From assembly GCA_964645775.1 (NCBI GenBank), contig CAZYBU010000012.1:13020-77019 (forward strand): a DNA stretch of 64,000 nt. Reading direction: 5' to 3'. This DNA is from CAZYBU01 sp964645775. Its GTDB lineage: Bacteria; Spirochaetota; UBA4802; UBA5550. How positions within the stretch are numbered: position 1 is the first letter of the stretch; every line of letters starts with the position of its first letter. The translations under genes were made by a program, and so were the position numbers. Below the pieces are notes generated by a model. The model saw only the letters and a list, made by a program, of their open reading frames with translations, searched no databases and was not told where the DNA came from. Of the stretch, positions 26,960 through 36,028 are shown in pieces.

Positions 26960-27350
26960 AATGGTACCGGAACTTCGGAAACTTGATTTCGAAGTAGGTA
27001 ATACCGTACGTGTCCATTACCGGATCGTGGAAGGAAATAAGGAACGGATCCAGGTCTTTGAAGGAATCGTTATCGCTATCGATGGTAAGGACTCCAGCAG
27101 AACCTTCACGGTACGGAAGATATCCTTTGACGTAGGTGTGGAAAGAATTTTCCCTCTTCACTCACCCCGTATCGCGAAGATCGAGATTCTTCGTAAAGGC
27201 AAGATACGCCGTTCCAAGCTCTACTTCATGCGGGAGCGGAAGGGCAAATCAGCCAAGCTCAAGGAAAAGCGGCAGCCTGGCGGAAAAGATAAGAAGGGAA
27301 AGGCTGTCAGCAGGCAAAAGGCACAGGATACGGATACCGCAGGCGAATAA
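26931..27350 (+). CDS. rplS: 50S ribosomal protein L19
   Basis: A 139-residue L19 with FEVGNTVRVHYRIVEGNKER-like N-terminal and GVERIFPLHSPRIAKIEI motifs. Compared with the usual 115 residues it has a basic C-terminal tail of about 25 residues rich in Lys, Gly and Gln. The start overlaps trmD. The next gene, rnhB, begins 5 bp after the stop. Confidence 0.95.
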   Translation: MQIIQSIQNEMVPELRKLDFEVGNTVRVHYRIVEGNKERIQVFEGIVIAIDGKDSSRTFTVRKISFDVGVERIFPLHSPRIAKIEILRKGKIRRSKLYFMRERKGKSAKLKEKRQPGGKDKKGKAVSRQKAQDTDTAGE

Positions 27351-27355
27351 CGGAA

Positions 27356-28060
27356 ATGAATATTTCAGGCGCAGGAAGAAGGGCTGGCGTAAAAACGCCG
27401 GCCCTTTTATCATTACCTGATTTCAGACTGGAACAGGAACTCCCGGTTCCCCATTCGGGTTGCTGCGCAGGGGCTGACGAGGCGGGACGGGGTTCTCTGG
27501 CCGGCCCTCTGGCCCTGGGCCTGGTAATATTTGACAGAGAACGATTCAATGAACTGGAAAACGTCTTTTCCGGGGTCATTCTCGACTCGAAACAGCTGAC
27601 TCCCCGAAAAAGGGAAGATGCCGCGGAAATCATTCAGAGAGAGGCACTGGCCTGGAAAGTCGTTCTTGTTTCTCATCGATCTGTTGACCGCCTCAATATC
27701 AATGGAGCCACGGAGCTGGCCCTCCGCAGGGGAACGGTTCTTCTTGATAGAATGCCGGACATTGTCCTCATGGACGGTACTTTTTCCTTTACCCTGGATA
27801 CCTCTTTTTATCCCGTACCGGGTGGAGACCGCAGGTCCCTCTCTATCGCGGCCGCTTCTATACTCGCCAAGGTGCACCGGGATGCCATCATGAAGAAAAT
27901 GGACGGTGTCTATCCCGGCTATGAATTCTCTGCTCACAAGGGCTACGGTACGGCCCGGCACAGGGAGATTATCCATAAACTCGGACCCTCCCCCATTCAC
28001 AGAATGAGTTATGAACCGGTAAGGAGCCTGTACGGATACGATGAAGGTATCATCGAATGA
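27356..28060 (+). CDS. rnhB: Ribonuclease HII
   Basis: A 234-residue RNase HII that cuts at ribonucleotides in DNA. The active-site motifs GADEAGRGSLAGPL, ILDSKQLTPRKRE, MDGTF and SIAAASILAKVHRD are intact. The N-terminus is about 35 residues longer than usual before the first motif, and this extension coincides with a terminator-shaped hairpin at 27380-27408. No better start codon exists downstream except a CTG, so the ATG at 27356 is kept. The 3' end overlaps the FliK-like gene by 20 bp. Confidence 0.9.
   Translation: MNISGAGRRAGVKTPALLSLPDFRLEQELPVPHSGCCAGADEAGRGSLAGPLALGLVIFDRERFNELENVFSGVILDSKQLTPRKREDAAEIIQREALAWKVVLVSHRSVDRLNINGATELALRRGTVLLDRMPDIVLMDGTFSFTLDTSFYPVPGGDRRSLSIAAASILAKVHRDAIMKKMDGVYPGYEFSAHKGYGTARHREIIHKLGPSPIHRMSYEPVRSLYGYDEGIIE
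27380..27408 (+). terminator. Terminator-like hairpin within 5' end of rnhB
   Basis: An 11-bp stem (one G-U pair) with AAAA loop is followed by TTTT, directly after rplS but inside the rnhB reading frame. It could lower expression of the genes beyond rplS. Confidence 0.6.
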
Positions 28061-29078
28061 GACTCTCAGGATAGCAACCGGCCGGTTAACGAACCGTCTT
28101 TTTGCTTCCATCAAACCTGGCGAAACTGTATCTGCCCGAATAGCCAGCATCACGGGCCCCCGGCAGGCTGTTCTAAGTTTCCGTGGTAATAAAGTCAACG
28201 CGGAGTTTCTCAGGGGTGTTCCCGGCAGCCGTGAAGTCCTTCTCCAGCTTGAGAGCCGTGATGGTGGAATTTTCCGGTTCAGAATCATAACTGAACCGGG
28301 AAGGGAGGGTCTTTCCCGTTCCCTTGAATCATGGTTGATGGTTTCAGCTGAAAAAATTGATGCATCACTCCTTGCCCGTATCCACAACATGCTTTCGGAG
28401 GGTTCCGTAACCCTTTTGGAACTCTACCGTTTGATTATGCAGGGAAGGGAGAAGGGGAAAGAGAACAGACTCCAGAACGTTTTGAACCGATTACTTGAAA
28501 AGGGGATCGATCTGAATACCATAAGATCTATCCTTCCCTACATGACTCCCTCCTCTCCGCTCGCAGGATTTTTTTATCCTTTTGTGAAAAAGGCTGGTAT
28601 ACCATGGGAAGGTCTTTTTGATTTTGCTGAGCCTCTGGATGATGAAGGGGACGTGGATCGATTTGTTGAGCGCTCACGGGAATTGCTGAAAAAGGAGCCG
28701 GACCTTCTCAGGGATTTGCTGGATGCCCTTGTAGAGAGCGACGAGGGTGAACTCCCTTTTCTGAAAGATGGGAAGGTTGCCACCTGTCCCATGATCGTGG
28801 GAGATATGAGTGTGTACCTCCAGGTCCCCTTCCAGGAGCTGGGTACCGTGGACATCCTGCTGAGGGAAAGGAACGATCTTCTTGAGGTACGTCTTTACGC
28901 GGAGAACGAGAAAGCCCGGGACGCTCTTGAGATGGAGAAAGAAGGCCTGGTTGATGAATTAAGGGCTCTCGGTTTTCAGGTATCCGTTGTAACGGGTACG
29001 GGGCAAAATATTGTTGATACTATCGGATTTTTGCTGACTAATACGACAAGAAATATTCATTTTGACAGGAAGGCTTGA
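28041..29078 (+). CDS. FliK-like flagellar hook-length control protein (predicted)
   Basis: A 345-residue protein. The C-terminal 100 residues resemble the FliK C-domain: a pattern of VPFQELGTVDILLRERND, then RLYAENEKARDALE and LVDELRALGFQVSVV, equivalent to the FliK segment that touches FlhB. The N-terminal 150 residues are beta-rich and the middle is helical. The next gene encodes a FlhB C-terminal homologue, which is the natural FliK partner, so a role in export-substrate switching is a reasonable inference. It overlaps that gene by one base (ATGA). A formal domain search would be needed to confirm the call. Confidence 0.6.
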   Translation: MKVSSNETLRIATGRLTNRLFASIKPGETVSARIASITGPRQAVLSFRGNKVNAEFLRGVPGSREVLLQLESRDGGIFRFRIITEPGREGLSRSLESWLMVSAEKIDASLLARIHNMLSEGSVTLLELYRLIMQGREKGKENRLQNVLNRLLEKGIDLNTIRSILPYMTPSSPLAGFFYPFVKKAGIPWEGLFDFAEPLDDEGDVDRFVERSRELLKKEPDLLRDLLDALVESDEGELPFLKDGKVATCPMIVGDMSVYLQVPFQELGTVDILLRERNDLLEVRLYAENEKARDALEMEKEGLVDELRALGFQVSVVTGTGQNIVDTIGFLLTNTTRNIHFDRKA

Positions 29079-29377
29079 TGGATTTCACCCGGAAGGCTGT
29101 AGCCCTTGCTTATGAAGGAGATATTCCCCGAATTCTGGCCCGTGGAAAAGGGAAACTGGCAGAAAAACTACTTGAAATAGCAAGGGATAACAGCATCACT
29201 CTGTATAAAGATCGGGATCTGGCAGAAGTGTTGTATATTCTGGAGACCGGTTCCGAAATCCCTGAAGACCTTTATGCCGCAGTGGCTGTTGTGCTGGCGT
29301 ATTGCTACCAGGTCAATGATGAGTTCAGGGAAAGGATGAAGAATATAAAGGGTTTTAATGAAAAAGATTCCCGTTGA
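29078..29377 (+). CDS. FlhB C-terminal domain-like protein
   Basis: A 99-residue protein matching the cytoplasmic C-terminal domain of FlhB/EscU, without the membrane part: RKAVALAYEGDIPRILARGK, then LAEKLLEIARDNSITLYKD and GSEIPEDLYAAVAVVLAYCYQ. The autocleavage motif NPTH of full FlhB is not present; the corresponding region is at or before the start. Such short proteins (sometimes called FlhX) can substitute for the FlhB C-domain in flagellar export. It overlaps the preceding FliK-like gene and the following HD-GYP gene (20 bp). Confidence 0.8.
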   Translation: MDFTRKAVALAYEGDIPRILARGKGKLAEKLLEIARDNSITLYKDRDLAEVLYILETGSEIPEDLYAAVAVVLAYCYQVNDEFRERMKNIKGFNEKDSR

Positions 29378-30530
29378 AAACCTTAAACAGGGAATGGCCT
29401 TTACCAAAGCTGTCTACACGGACACCAACAATGTTCTGGTAGGCGCCAATATTCCCGTCAAGGAAGATGACATTAAAAAGCTGATGCGGTGGGGCGTCAG
29501 CTATGTGGAAACGGCCGGGGAACCTCTGCCCTCCGACGGGACCGCTTCAACGGCAGCCAGTCTGGGTGGAGAGAAACAGGGTGAGACTATCATTGAAGAA
29601 TATAACCGTCTGCTGAAAAAAAGGGGAAGGCTCATTGAGATCCACAACCATGCCAGCAGGACCGTTTCTGATATCTACGAAGCCATAAAAAAAGATCGAA
29701 GTTTCGAAACAAAAGAGCTTCAGAAAACCGCTCTCGATATCATCAATATCATGAATGATAATTATAATGCCTTTATCTTTCTGTATGGGCTTGACGAGGG
29801 AAAAGATCCCATGGTAACTCACGCCGTAGACGTTACCTTCTATTCACTTATCATCGGGATGGCGTTAAAGTACTCTCCGGAACGGTTGAAAAAACTGGCC
29901 CTGGGAGCGCTCATGACCAATGCCGGAATGATGAAGGTCCCCATATACATCCTGCACAAACAGTCAGACCTTTCTGATCAGGAATATAATCAGGTAAAGA
30001 CCCATCCTCTCCTCGGGTACAAGGCTCTCATGAACCTGGGAGATTTTGACGAAGAGGTGGCCAGCGTCTCTCTCCAGCATCATGAACAGTACGATGGGAA
30101 GGGGTATCCCAGGGGACTAAAGGGAAACGAGATCGGGGAATTCGCCCGTATCGTTTCTATCGCTGATTCCTATGAGGCCCAGATAACGACGCGCAGTTAC
30201 AGGGAGAAGATTGATTTTTACCATGCCATGAAGAACCTCCTCTCAAGCGGTGTAAACCGTTTCGACCCTGTTCTCCTGAGACTTTTTCTTTCCATGCTTT
30301 CCGTTTACCCTATCGGTTCACTTGTTCGGCTGAACGACAACAGCGTGGGGGTGGTTATAGGTTCTGTTCCGGAAAAGCCCCTTCGTCCAATTTTGAAAAT
30401 TATATTCGATAGTGAAGGAAAACGGACGGAGGAGGTAAATATCGTAAACCTCCTCAGCGACACCTCCCTCTATATCACGAAGGCCCTGGATGAAAAGGAA
30501 CTGGGTATCAATCTCTTCGATGTCCTCTGA
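29358..30530 (+). CDS. HD-GYP domain protein lacking the catalytic HD pair
   Basis: A 390-residue protein with an N-terminal domain of the DUF3391 type (residues 1-60), a helical linker, and an HD-GYP domain (about 150-340) of the kind that degrades cyclic di-GMP. H155, the KTHPLLG His, HHEQYDGKGYPRGLKG and IADSYEAQITTRSY are kept. The central HD-x-GK signature reads T187-N-A-G-M, so the metal-binding His-Asp pair and the following Lys are gone. It is therefore probably a cyclic di-GMP sensor rather than a phosphodiesterase. It sits in a flagellar-linked operon, which fits control of motility. It overlaps yraN by 11 bp. Confidence 0.85.
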   Translation: MKKIPVENLKQGMAFTKAVYTDTNNVLVGANIPVKEDDIKKLMRWGVSYVETAGEPLPSDGTASTAASLGGEKQGETIIEEYNRLLKKRGRLIEIHNHASRTVSDIYEAIKKDRSFETKELQKTALDIINIMNDNYNAFIFLYGLDEGKDPMVTHAVDVTFYSLIIGMALKYSPERLKKLALGALMTNAGMMKVPIYILHKQSDLSDQEYNQVKTHPLLGYKALMNLGDFDEEVASVSLQHHEQYDGKGYPRGLKGNEIGEFARIVSIADSYEAQITTRSYREKIDFYHAMKNLLSSGVNRFDPVLLRLFLSMLSVYPIGSLVRLNDNSVGVVIGSVPEKPLRPILKIIFDSEGKRTEEVNIVNLLSDTSLYITKALDEKELGINLFDVL

Positions 30531-30909
30531 TGGGCTTTCTCTTTCCGCCGGAGAGTCGGGCAGCCGGGGGGAAGAACGTGCCTGTGAATTCCTCGCGGAG
30601 CAGGGTTTTTCTGTCATACAGAGGAATTATCACAGTGGCAGATCCGGGGAGATAGATGTTATAGCCCGGAAGGACGATCTTATCATATTCGTGGAAGTGA
30701 AAAATCGGAGCAAAGATACCTTCGGAGGAGCGCTGGAGGCCCTTGGACAGAAACAGAGAAAACATCTCTGGAACGCAGCCAGGGGGTTCCTGCAACGGAA
30801 TAGCCAGTACGATTCAAAGGAAATCATGTATCGCTTCGACTTGATCGCCATTACGGGAAATGATCTGACCTGGCACCATGACATACTCCAGGGGGACCGC
30901 CTGTGGTAA
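30520..30909 (+). CDS. YraN family endonuclease-like protein (UPF0102)
   Basis: A 129-residue protein of the YraN family with a Holliday-junction-resolvase-like fold. It has GEERACEFLAEQGFSVIQRN, SGEIDVIARKDDLIIFVEVKN (the E, D and ExK motif) and the downstream basic helix. I use the ATG at 30520; an ATG 10 codons earlier is also possible. Activity of the family is poorly known. It overlaps the HD-GYP gene and the following lipoprotein gene. Confidence 0.88.
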   Translation: MSSDGLSLSAGESGSRGEERACEFLAEQGFSVIQRNYHSGRSGEIDVIARKDDLIIFVEVKNRSKDTFGGALEALGQKQRKHLWNAARGFLQRNSQYDSKEIMYRFDLIAITGNDLTWHHDILQGDRLW

Positions 30910-32009
30910 GTCAACGATTTATATATCCCCTCGCACTGAGTCTCTTCCTTCTTTCCGCCTGTTACCAGGGAACAGAGGGGGATTTTCCGGTGACCGACAC
31001 CCTCCTGACCATGGAACAACCACTCCAGGACCTGGAAGAGGAGATTCCCTCCCTGGAGAAGGTGGAGAAGGGGCGGCTGGATGAGGTTCCTCCGGAGAAC
31101 GAGGTCCATGGGAATACCGTCCCCGGTTCAGGCAGGATGGTCGATCCAGGCGGAGATGACTCATTTCTTGAACCCATGGAGGTTGATCGACCGGGAGTCA
31201 TTGTCATAGGCCCGGAAGGGGCCCTTGTGAGTCATGAACCTGAAGCCGATATAACCTCTGATCTGAAGATAGACAGGGTGCAAGACTTCTCCATTGATGA
31301 ACCGGTTGATACCTTGAGCAGAGACGTTATCGTAATGGAAGGCGTCACAGGCACTCCATCCCGTGCTTTTAACGGTTACGAAAGTTATCTGTCCTATCCC
31401 GGATTCCTGGCCGATGGGCTGGAATATGAAGGGAGCCTGGAAGTTCTTCTCTCCATAAGCTCCTTCAGGCCTTACGCCGGTATCCTGCACCTTGGAGATA
31501 TGATCGACTGGTCGGACGAATCCTGGTCGCTCCAGTTTGGGGAGCGTCCTTCTGACGGGTTGCGATTCACCATGGTAAGCGAATCGGGAGAGGTGTATGT
31601 TCTTGAGGGAGGGAATGCCCTGGTTCCGGGAAAATGGTATCATGTAATGGTCCGATGGGACAGAAATAATGTTTCCATTCATATTAACGGTCGTCAGGTG
31701 GCATCCATGGTCAACGCATGCTTCCCTTTCAGGACCTCCACGGGAAGGTTGCAGGTCGGCTCCCAGGTCATGGAAATGTACGATATGGACCGGGGAACCC
31801 TGGCCCTGGACGGCTGCATAGACGAAGCCTTTATGTATCGGAGGGCCCTGGATGAAAGAGAGATACGGGCCCGGTGGCTTGAACTTCTGGGTTCCCGAAA
31901 GGAGAAGGCCTTCCAGAAAATGTGGAAGGCTCCGGTTATGCTGGCGATTCCTCTCTTTATCGTGGGAACGGGACTGGTCGCCTTTCGCAGAGGGTACGGC
32001 TCTTCCTGA
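30903..32009 (+). CDS. LamG-domain lipoprotein with C-terminal membrane helix
   Basis: A 368-residue exported protein. The N-terminus YPLALSLFLLSACYQG is a lipoprotein signal with the lipobox LSAC (Cys at residue 20). A low-complexity acidic part follows (about 25-140), then a concanavalin/LamG-like beta-sandwich (about 150-340) with FTMVSESGEVYVLEG, WYHVMVRWDRNNVSIHINGR and the final CIDEAFMYRRALDEREIRA. A last hydrophobic helix (about 343-362) precedes a short basic tail. LamG domains usually bind sugars. It starts with GTG, overlapping yraN by 7 bp, and is the last gene of the block. Confidence 0.75.
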   Translation: MVSQRFIYPLALSLFLLSACYQGTEGDFPVTDTLLTMEQPLQDLEEEIPSLEKVEKGRLDEVPPENEVHGNTVPGSGRMVDPGGDDSFLEPMEVDRPGVIVIGPEGALVSHEPEADITSDLKIDRVQDFSIDEPVDTLSRDVIVMEGVTGTPSRAFNGYESYLSYPGFLADGLEYEGSLEVLLSISSFRPYAGILHLGDMIDWSDESWSLQFGERPSDGLRFTMVSESGEVYVLEGGNALVPGKWYHVMVRWDRNNVSIHINGRQVASMVNACFPFRTSTGRLQVGSQVMEMYDMDRGTLALDGCIDEAFMYRRALDEREIRARWLELLGSRKEKAFQKMWKAPVMLAIPLFIVGTGLVAFRRGYGSS

Positions 32010-32262
32010 CTTCGTCCTCTTCTGCTGATCAGTAAAAATTACATAAACATCAATTCGGTATTAATTATACTTTATTTTTTTCCAGCTTCCTGTACATGTA
32101 GATTATTTACTATACCGCAAGGTATGCTTTCCCGTTAACCTCGGGGAAATGGTGTGCCGGTACATATTTCTGTTCAGACGGTATTCCGGTTCTGGATCGG
32201 TTTTACAGAGAGGAAGGCCCGGCGACACCCGGTATTTATGATTATTAAAGAGGGGGATCTGT

Positions 32263-33444
32263 ATGAAGGAAGCAGTAATTGTATCTCTTGTCAGGACGGC
32301 CGTCGGCTCCTTTGGAGGCTCACTCAAGGATGTAAGCGCCGTTGATCTTGGGATAACTGTCGTAAAAGAGGTTTTGAACCGGGCCGGAGTGAAACCGGAA
32401 CAGGTTGAGAACGTTGTTCTGGGACAGGTATTGCAGGCCGGTCAGGGACAGAACGGGGCGCGGCAGGTCGCCATGGGAAGTGGTATTCCTCAGGAAGTGC
32501 CTGCCATGACCGTGAACAAGGTATGCGGTTCCGGCCTGAGGACCGTTTCCCTGGCGGCACAGATGGTTCGGGCAGGAGACGCGGATTGTGTTGTTGCAGG
32601 CGGAATGGAAAGCATGAGCCAGGCGCCCTATCTCTTTCCCGGAGGACGATGGGGAGCCAGGATGGGACATGCCCAGATGATCGACTCTATGATAAAAGAC
32701 GGGCTGTGGGATATATTTAATGATTATCACATGGGAATTACGGCTGAAAATATCGCGGAGAAATGGAACATTAGCAGGGAAGATTGCGATTCCTTCGCTC
32801 TTCAGAGCCAGCAGAGGGCTGAAGCGGCCATCAAGGAAGGAAGGATGGCTGAAGAGATTGTTCCCGTGAAGATACCTCAGCGTAAGAAAGATCCAATCGT
32901 CTTTGATACCGATGAGTTCCCCAGAATAGGGGCGACACTGGATAAACTGGCCGGTCTCAAGCCTGCCTTCAAAAAGGACGGAGTCGTAACAGCCGGGAAC
33001 GCTTCAGGAATCAATGACGGCGCCGCTGCCGTGCTGGTCATGTCAGCGGATAAAGCAAAGGAGCTGGGGCTTAAACCTCTTGCCCGGATCGCATCTTACG
33101 CCTCCGCAGGTGTTGATCCATCCATTATGGGTACCGGTCCCATCCCCTCATCCAAAAAGACCCTGGAAAAGGCGGGCTGGTCCGTGGGTGATCTTGAACT
33201 GGTGGAGGCGAACGAGGCCTTTGCGAGCCAGGCCATCGCCGTAAACAGGGAACTGGGCTGGAATACCGATATCGTGAACGTTAACGGCGGGGCTATCGCC
33301 ATCGGTCACCCTATCGGGGCATCGGGGACGAGAATACTTGTCACTCTTCTCCATGAGATGAAACGAAGAAAGGCGGGCAAGGGCCTTGCCACTCTCTGTA
33401 TTGGCGGAGGACAGGGAACGGCGCTGGCAGTGGAAATGATTTAA
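32263..33444 (+). CDS. Acetyl-CoA C-acetyltransferase (thiolase)
   Basis: A 393-residue thiolase that condenses two acetyl-CoA molecules, or cleaves acetoacetyl-CoA in reverse. It has the acyl-binding Cys in NKVCGSGLRTV, the GGMESMSQAPY region, GTGPIPSS, the catalytic His in AIGHPIGASG and the second Cys in CIGGGQGTA. Length and motifs fit biosynthetic AtoB/ThlA enzymes. The ATG follows AGAGGGGG. It lies alone on the plus strand, overlapping the convergent coaX by 4 bp. With the acyl-CoA dehydrogenases it may serve butyrate-type or fatty-acid metabolism. Confidence 0.93.
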   Translation: MKEAVIVSLVRTAVGSFGGSLKDVSAVDLGITVVKEVLNRAGVKPEQVENVVLGQVLQAGQGQNGARQVAMGSGIPQEVPAMTVNKVCGSGLRTVSLAAQMVRAGDADCVVAGGMESMSQAPYLFPGGRWGARMGHAQMIDSMIKDGLWDIFNDYHMGITAENIAEKWNISREDCDSFALQSQQRAEAAIKEGRMAEEIVPVKIPQRKKDPIVFDTDEFPRIGATLDKLAGLKPAFKKDGVVTAGNASGINDGAAAVLVMSADKAKELGLKPLARIASYASAGVDPSIMGTGPIPSSKKTLEKAGWSVGDLELVEANEAFASQAIAVNRELGWNTDIVNVNGGAIAIGHPIGASGTRILVTLLHEMKRRKAGKGLATLCIGGGQGTALAVEMI

Positions 33445-34223
33445 GAGGACGTCCCGGTCGCTCGGCTGTGAAAAAGGGCGATCCCTGTGTGTGTAAGGTG
33501 CGGGTTCGATTCTGGCCCTGTCTCCATGCGGGGGATAATCAGCCGGGCCAGGCCTCCTGTACAGATGACTTGATAGTCCCTGTCGTCTTCCCGGATGACG
33601 CGTCGAATCAGACCGTCAGCCAGGGAGGCCCAGCCGTGGATAAGACCCGAGGCTATAGCCTCTTCCGTGGATTTCCCCACCAGAGGAATATCCCCTTCAA
33701 AATCGATCTTCGGAAGCTGAGCGCTACGTTCTGCCAGAGAATCCCGGGCGGTCTCTATACCCGGCATAATCATTCCCCCTTCCAGAGTCTTGTCTCTCAG
33801 GATCGTAAGGGTGCAGGCCGTACCCATGTCGATAACGATCACGTTATCTCCATAAAGATGATGAGCGGCCACCATGTTCACGAGCCGGTCCATGCCGAGC
33901 TGGGTCGGCTCCCTGTAACCGATCGCGAGGCCATGGTTCATGCTGTGGATCAGCACAAGTGGATCGGTGCCTTCCGATTCTCTGAAGGCCCGGACTACGA
34001 AATCGGTGACCTGGGGAACAACACTGGCAATAGCCGCTTCCGTGATCTTTTCCCGAGTATTGAGTCGGGCCGATGCAAGGGCGGCTTCCATGCGGGTTAT
34101 CCAGGTCGTGGAGTCCCTGTGCAGGGGAGTGGAGACCGATTCCACGGCGAAGGGCGCTTCCTTTTTCTTCCGGAACAGGGCGAAGGTGGTCCGGCTGTTG
34201 CCTATGTCGATTGAACAGAACAT
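33441..34223 (-). CDS. coaX: Type III pantothenate kinase
   Basis: A 260-residue kinase for the first step of coenzyme A synthesis. It has the phosphate loop SIDIGNSRTTF, the PTQLGMDRLVNMVAAHHLYG motif, IDMGTACTLTI with the catalytic Asp, and GGMIMPGI. It begins at the last base of the selB stop codon region (one-base overlap), so it is translated from the sel operon message. Confidence 0.93.
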   Translation of the reverse strand: MFCSIDIGNSRTTFALFRKKKEAPFAVESVSTPLHRDSTTWITRMEAALASARLNTREKITEAAIASVVPQVTDFVVRAFRESEGTDPLVLIHSMNHGLAIGYREPTQLGMDRLVNMVAAHHLYGDNVIVIDMGTACTLTILRDKTLEGGMIMPGIETARDSLAERSAQLPKIDFEGDIPLVGKSTEEAIASGLIHGWASLADGLIRRVIREDDRDYQVICTGGLARLIIPRMETGPESNPHLTHTGIALFHSRATGTSS

Positions 34224-36028
34224 CAGGGTTTCACCCTGTAATCGCCGTATCGTTTAAGCATCCCGTCTTTCTCCATCCTATCCAGAAGGGGTATGAGATA
34301 TTTGCGGGAGAGTGGCACCTTTGCCTTGGCGTCGGCAATGGTTATCCTTTCACTGCTCTCAAGGAGTGAAAGGATGTCGGAACTTAGACGATCATAGACA
34401 TCTTTGTGGTAAAGGATGTCCCCCTCAAGAAGAACGGCCTTTCCCGCTTTCACCAGGGGTTTGACAAGCCTGGTATCAAGGGGAGACTTTCTCAGTTCTA
34501 TGCCCCGGATGTCCGCCTTGCCAAGTTTTTTCAGGATCTCACGGAACATATCGTTATCCAGGTCAGGTCCGGAATCCTTCTTCTTTAGCTTTTTCCCTTC
34601 CTGGATGATTCCTTTGCCCAGCTCAGCGACTTCGATAATCTTCATGAGGTCATCGGCAGGTATGCCGGCTTTCCGGGCGAGTACCTCCCTGGATATCTCT
34701 TCCTGGCCTTTCGTGATTTTCGCAACCTCGCTTTCAATGATATCAAGGATACCTCTGTCTATCCAGTAACTCTTTTTCTTTACAATGGAACCCGATCCGA
34801 TCAGGTCGTTTAACGCTTCTTCGAGAATGGCTTCACGATGGGGGAAGATGGAATTCAGTCTTTCGCCGGTAACGATACCCTTCAGGGAAACCTGAAGCCT
34901 GAGAAGTTCCTTCAGGGATGGCTCCTGCATCTTTTCAACGAGTCGACGAAGCCGGCTCCTGGTTACCGTGGAGGGGATGTCAGGCAGGATGACTGTTCCC
35001 CCTCCCGCGATGCGGTGTCCGCCGGGCAGGGTAAAGACGCACGGCTCGCCCGGATAGCAGTGCCAGGGTTCAATAAATCGCAGACGGGCGAAGACCATGT
35101 TCTCATTATCAGTTCTGAAATCGATATACCGTCCTCGACGGGTGGCTGTCCCCGCGGAGAATTCCACCTCGCGATTGTTTCGAAGAGTGTTCTCTTCCGA
35201 TTGGCGGATGGAGAGAAGACATTCTCCCGTGATGGTAAAAAAGGGATTAAGCTGAAGAAGTGAGCCGCGGGCAAGAGAATCAGTTTCACCGCCTGAAAGA
35301 TTGAGGGCGGTGCGGGTACCGGCTTCAGCTTCTTTAACGGAAAGATTATGACCTTCGATGGAACGGATTCTGACTTCTCCTCCGCCGGGAAGGTGAAGGA
35401 GGTTCTGGTTCAGCTCGAAGGAACCGTTTCGAACGGTGCCTGTGACGATTCGGCCCTGGCCCTTGAGATTAAAGGCCCGGTCAACATGGAGAAAAGGCTT
35501 TCCGTTGTCTTTCTGTCTCTCCGCCTGATCAAGGATGTCGCGGCAGGCCTTGATGATTTCACCTTTACCTTCGTGCGTTTTGGCTGAGAAGGGAATAATG
35601 GATGCTTCCGGATAGCAGGAACTGAGAAGCCGGGAGGCAATCTGCTGTTTCCTTGATTCAAGGAGAGGAGTATCCACCAGGTCGGCCTTGGTCAGAGCGA
35701 CCAGGAGCATACCTACGTTCATGAGTTCCAGGACCCGCAGGTGGTCCTCGGTCTGGGGCATCCATCCGTCATCGGCGGCTATCACAAGAATACCGAGGTC
35801 CATGCCCCAGGCCCCTGAGACCATGTTACGGATGAACCGTTCATGACCGGGAACGTCGATAATACCGGCCCTGCCCACGCCTTCCAGGTCGATGTAGGCG
35901 AAACCCAGGTCTATGGTCATGCCCCTCTCCTTCTCCTGAGGGAGTCGATCGCAATCTGTCCCTGTGAGGGATTCTATAAGAGACGTTTTGCCATGGTCGA
36001 TATGACCTGCTGTTCCTATGATGTACAT
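34223..36028 (-). CDS. selB: Selenocysteine-specific elongation factor SelB
   Basis: A 601-residue GTPase that carries Sec-tRNA to the ribosome at UGA codons followed by a SECIS hairpin. The G1 motif is GTAGHIDHGKTSL, followed by the G2/G3 motifs ERGMTIDLGFA and IDVPGHERF and the G4 motif TKAD. Domains II and III follow, then four winged-helix repeats in the C-terminal part that bind the SECIS element. Length is normal (E. coli 614). It lies about 300 bp downstream of selA and directly before coaX. Confidence 0.95.
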   Translation of the reverse strand: MYIIGTAGHIDHGKTSLIESLTGTDCDRLPQEKERGMTIDLGFAYIDLEGVGRAGIIDVPGHERFIRNMVSGAWGMDLGILVIAADDGWMPQTEDHLRVLELMNVGMLLVALTKADLVDTPLLESRKQQIASRLLSSCYPEASIIPFSAKTHEGKGEIIKACRDILDQAERQKDNGKPFLHVDRAFNLKGQGRIVTGTVRNGSFELNQNLLHLPGGGEVRIRSIEGHNLSVKEAEAGTRTALNLSGGETDSLARGSLLQLNPFFTITGECLLSIRQSEENTLRNNREVEFSAGTATRRGRYIDFRTDNENMVFARLRFIEPWHCYPGEPCVFTLPGGHRIAGGGTVILPDIPSTVTRSRLRRLVEKMQEPSLKELLRLQVSLKGIVTGERLNSIFPHREAILEEALNDLIGSGSIVKKKSYWIDRGILDIIESEVAKITKGQEEISREVLARKAGIPADDLMKIIEVAELGKGIIQEGKKLKKKDSGPDLDNDMFREILKKLGKADIRGIELRKSPLDTRLVKPLVKAGKAVLLEGDILYHKDVYDRLSSDILSLLESSERITIADAKAKVPLSRKYLIPLLDRMEKDGMLKRYGDYRVKP

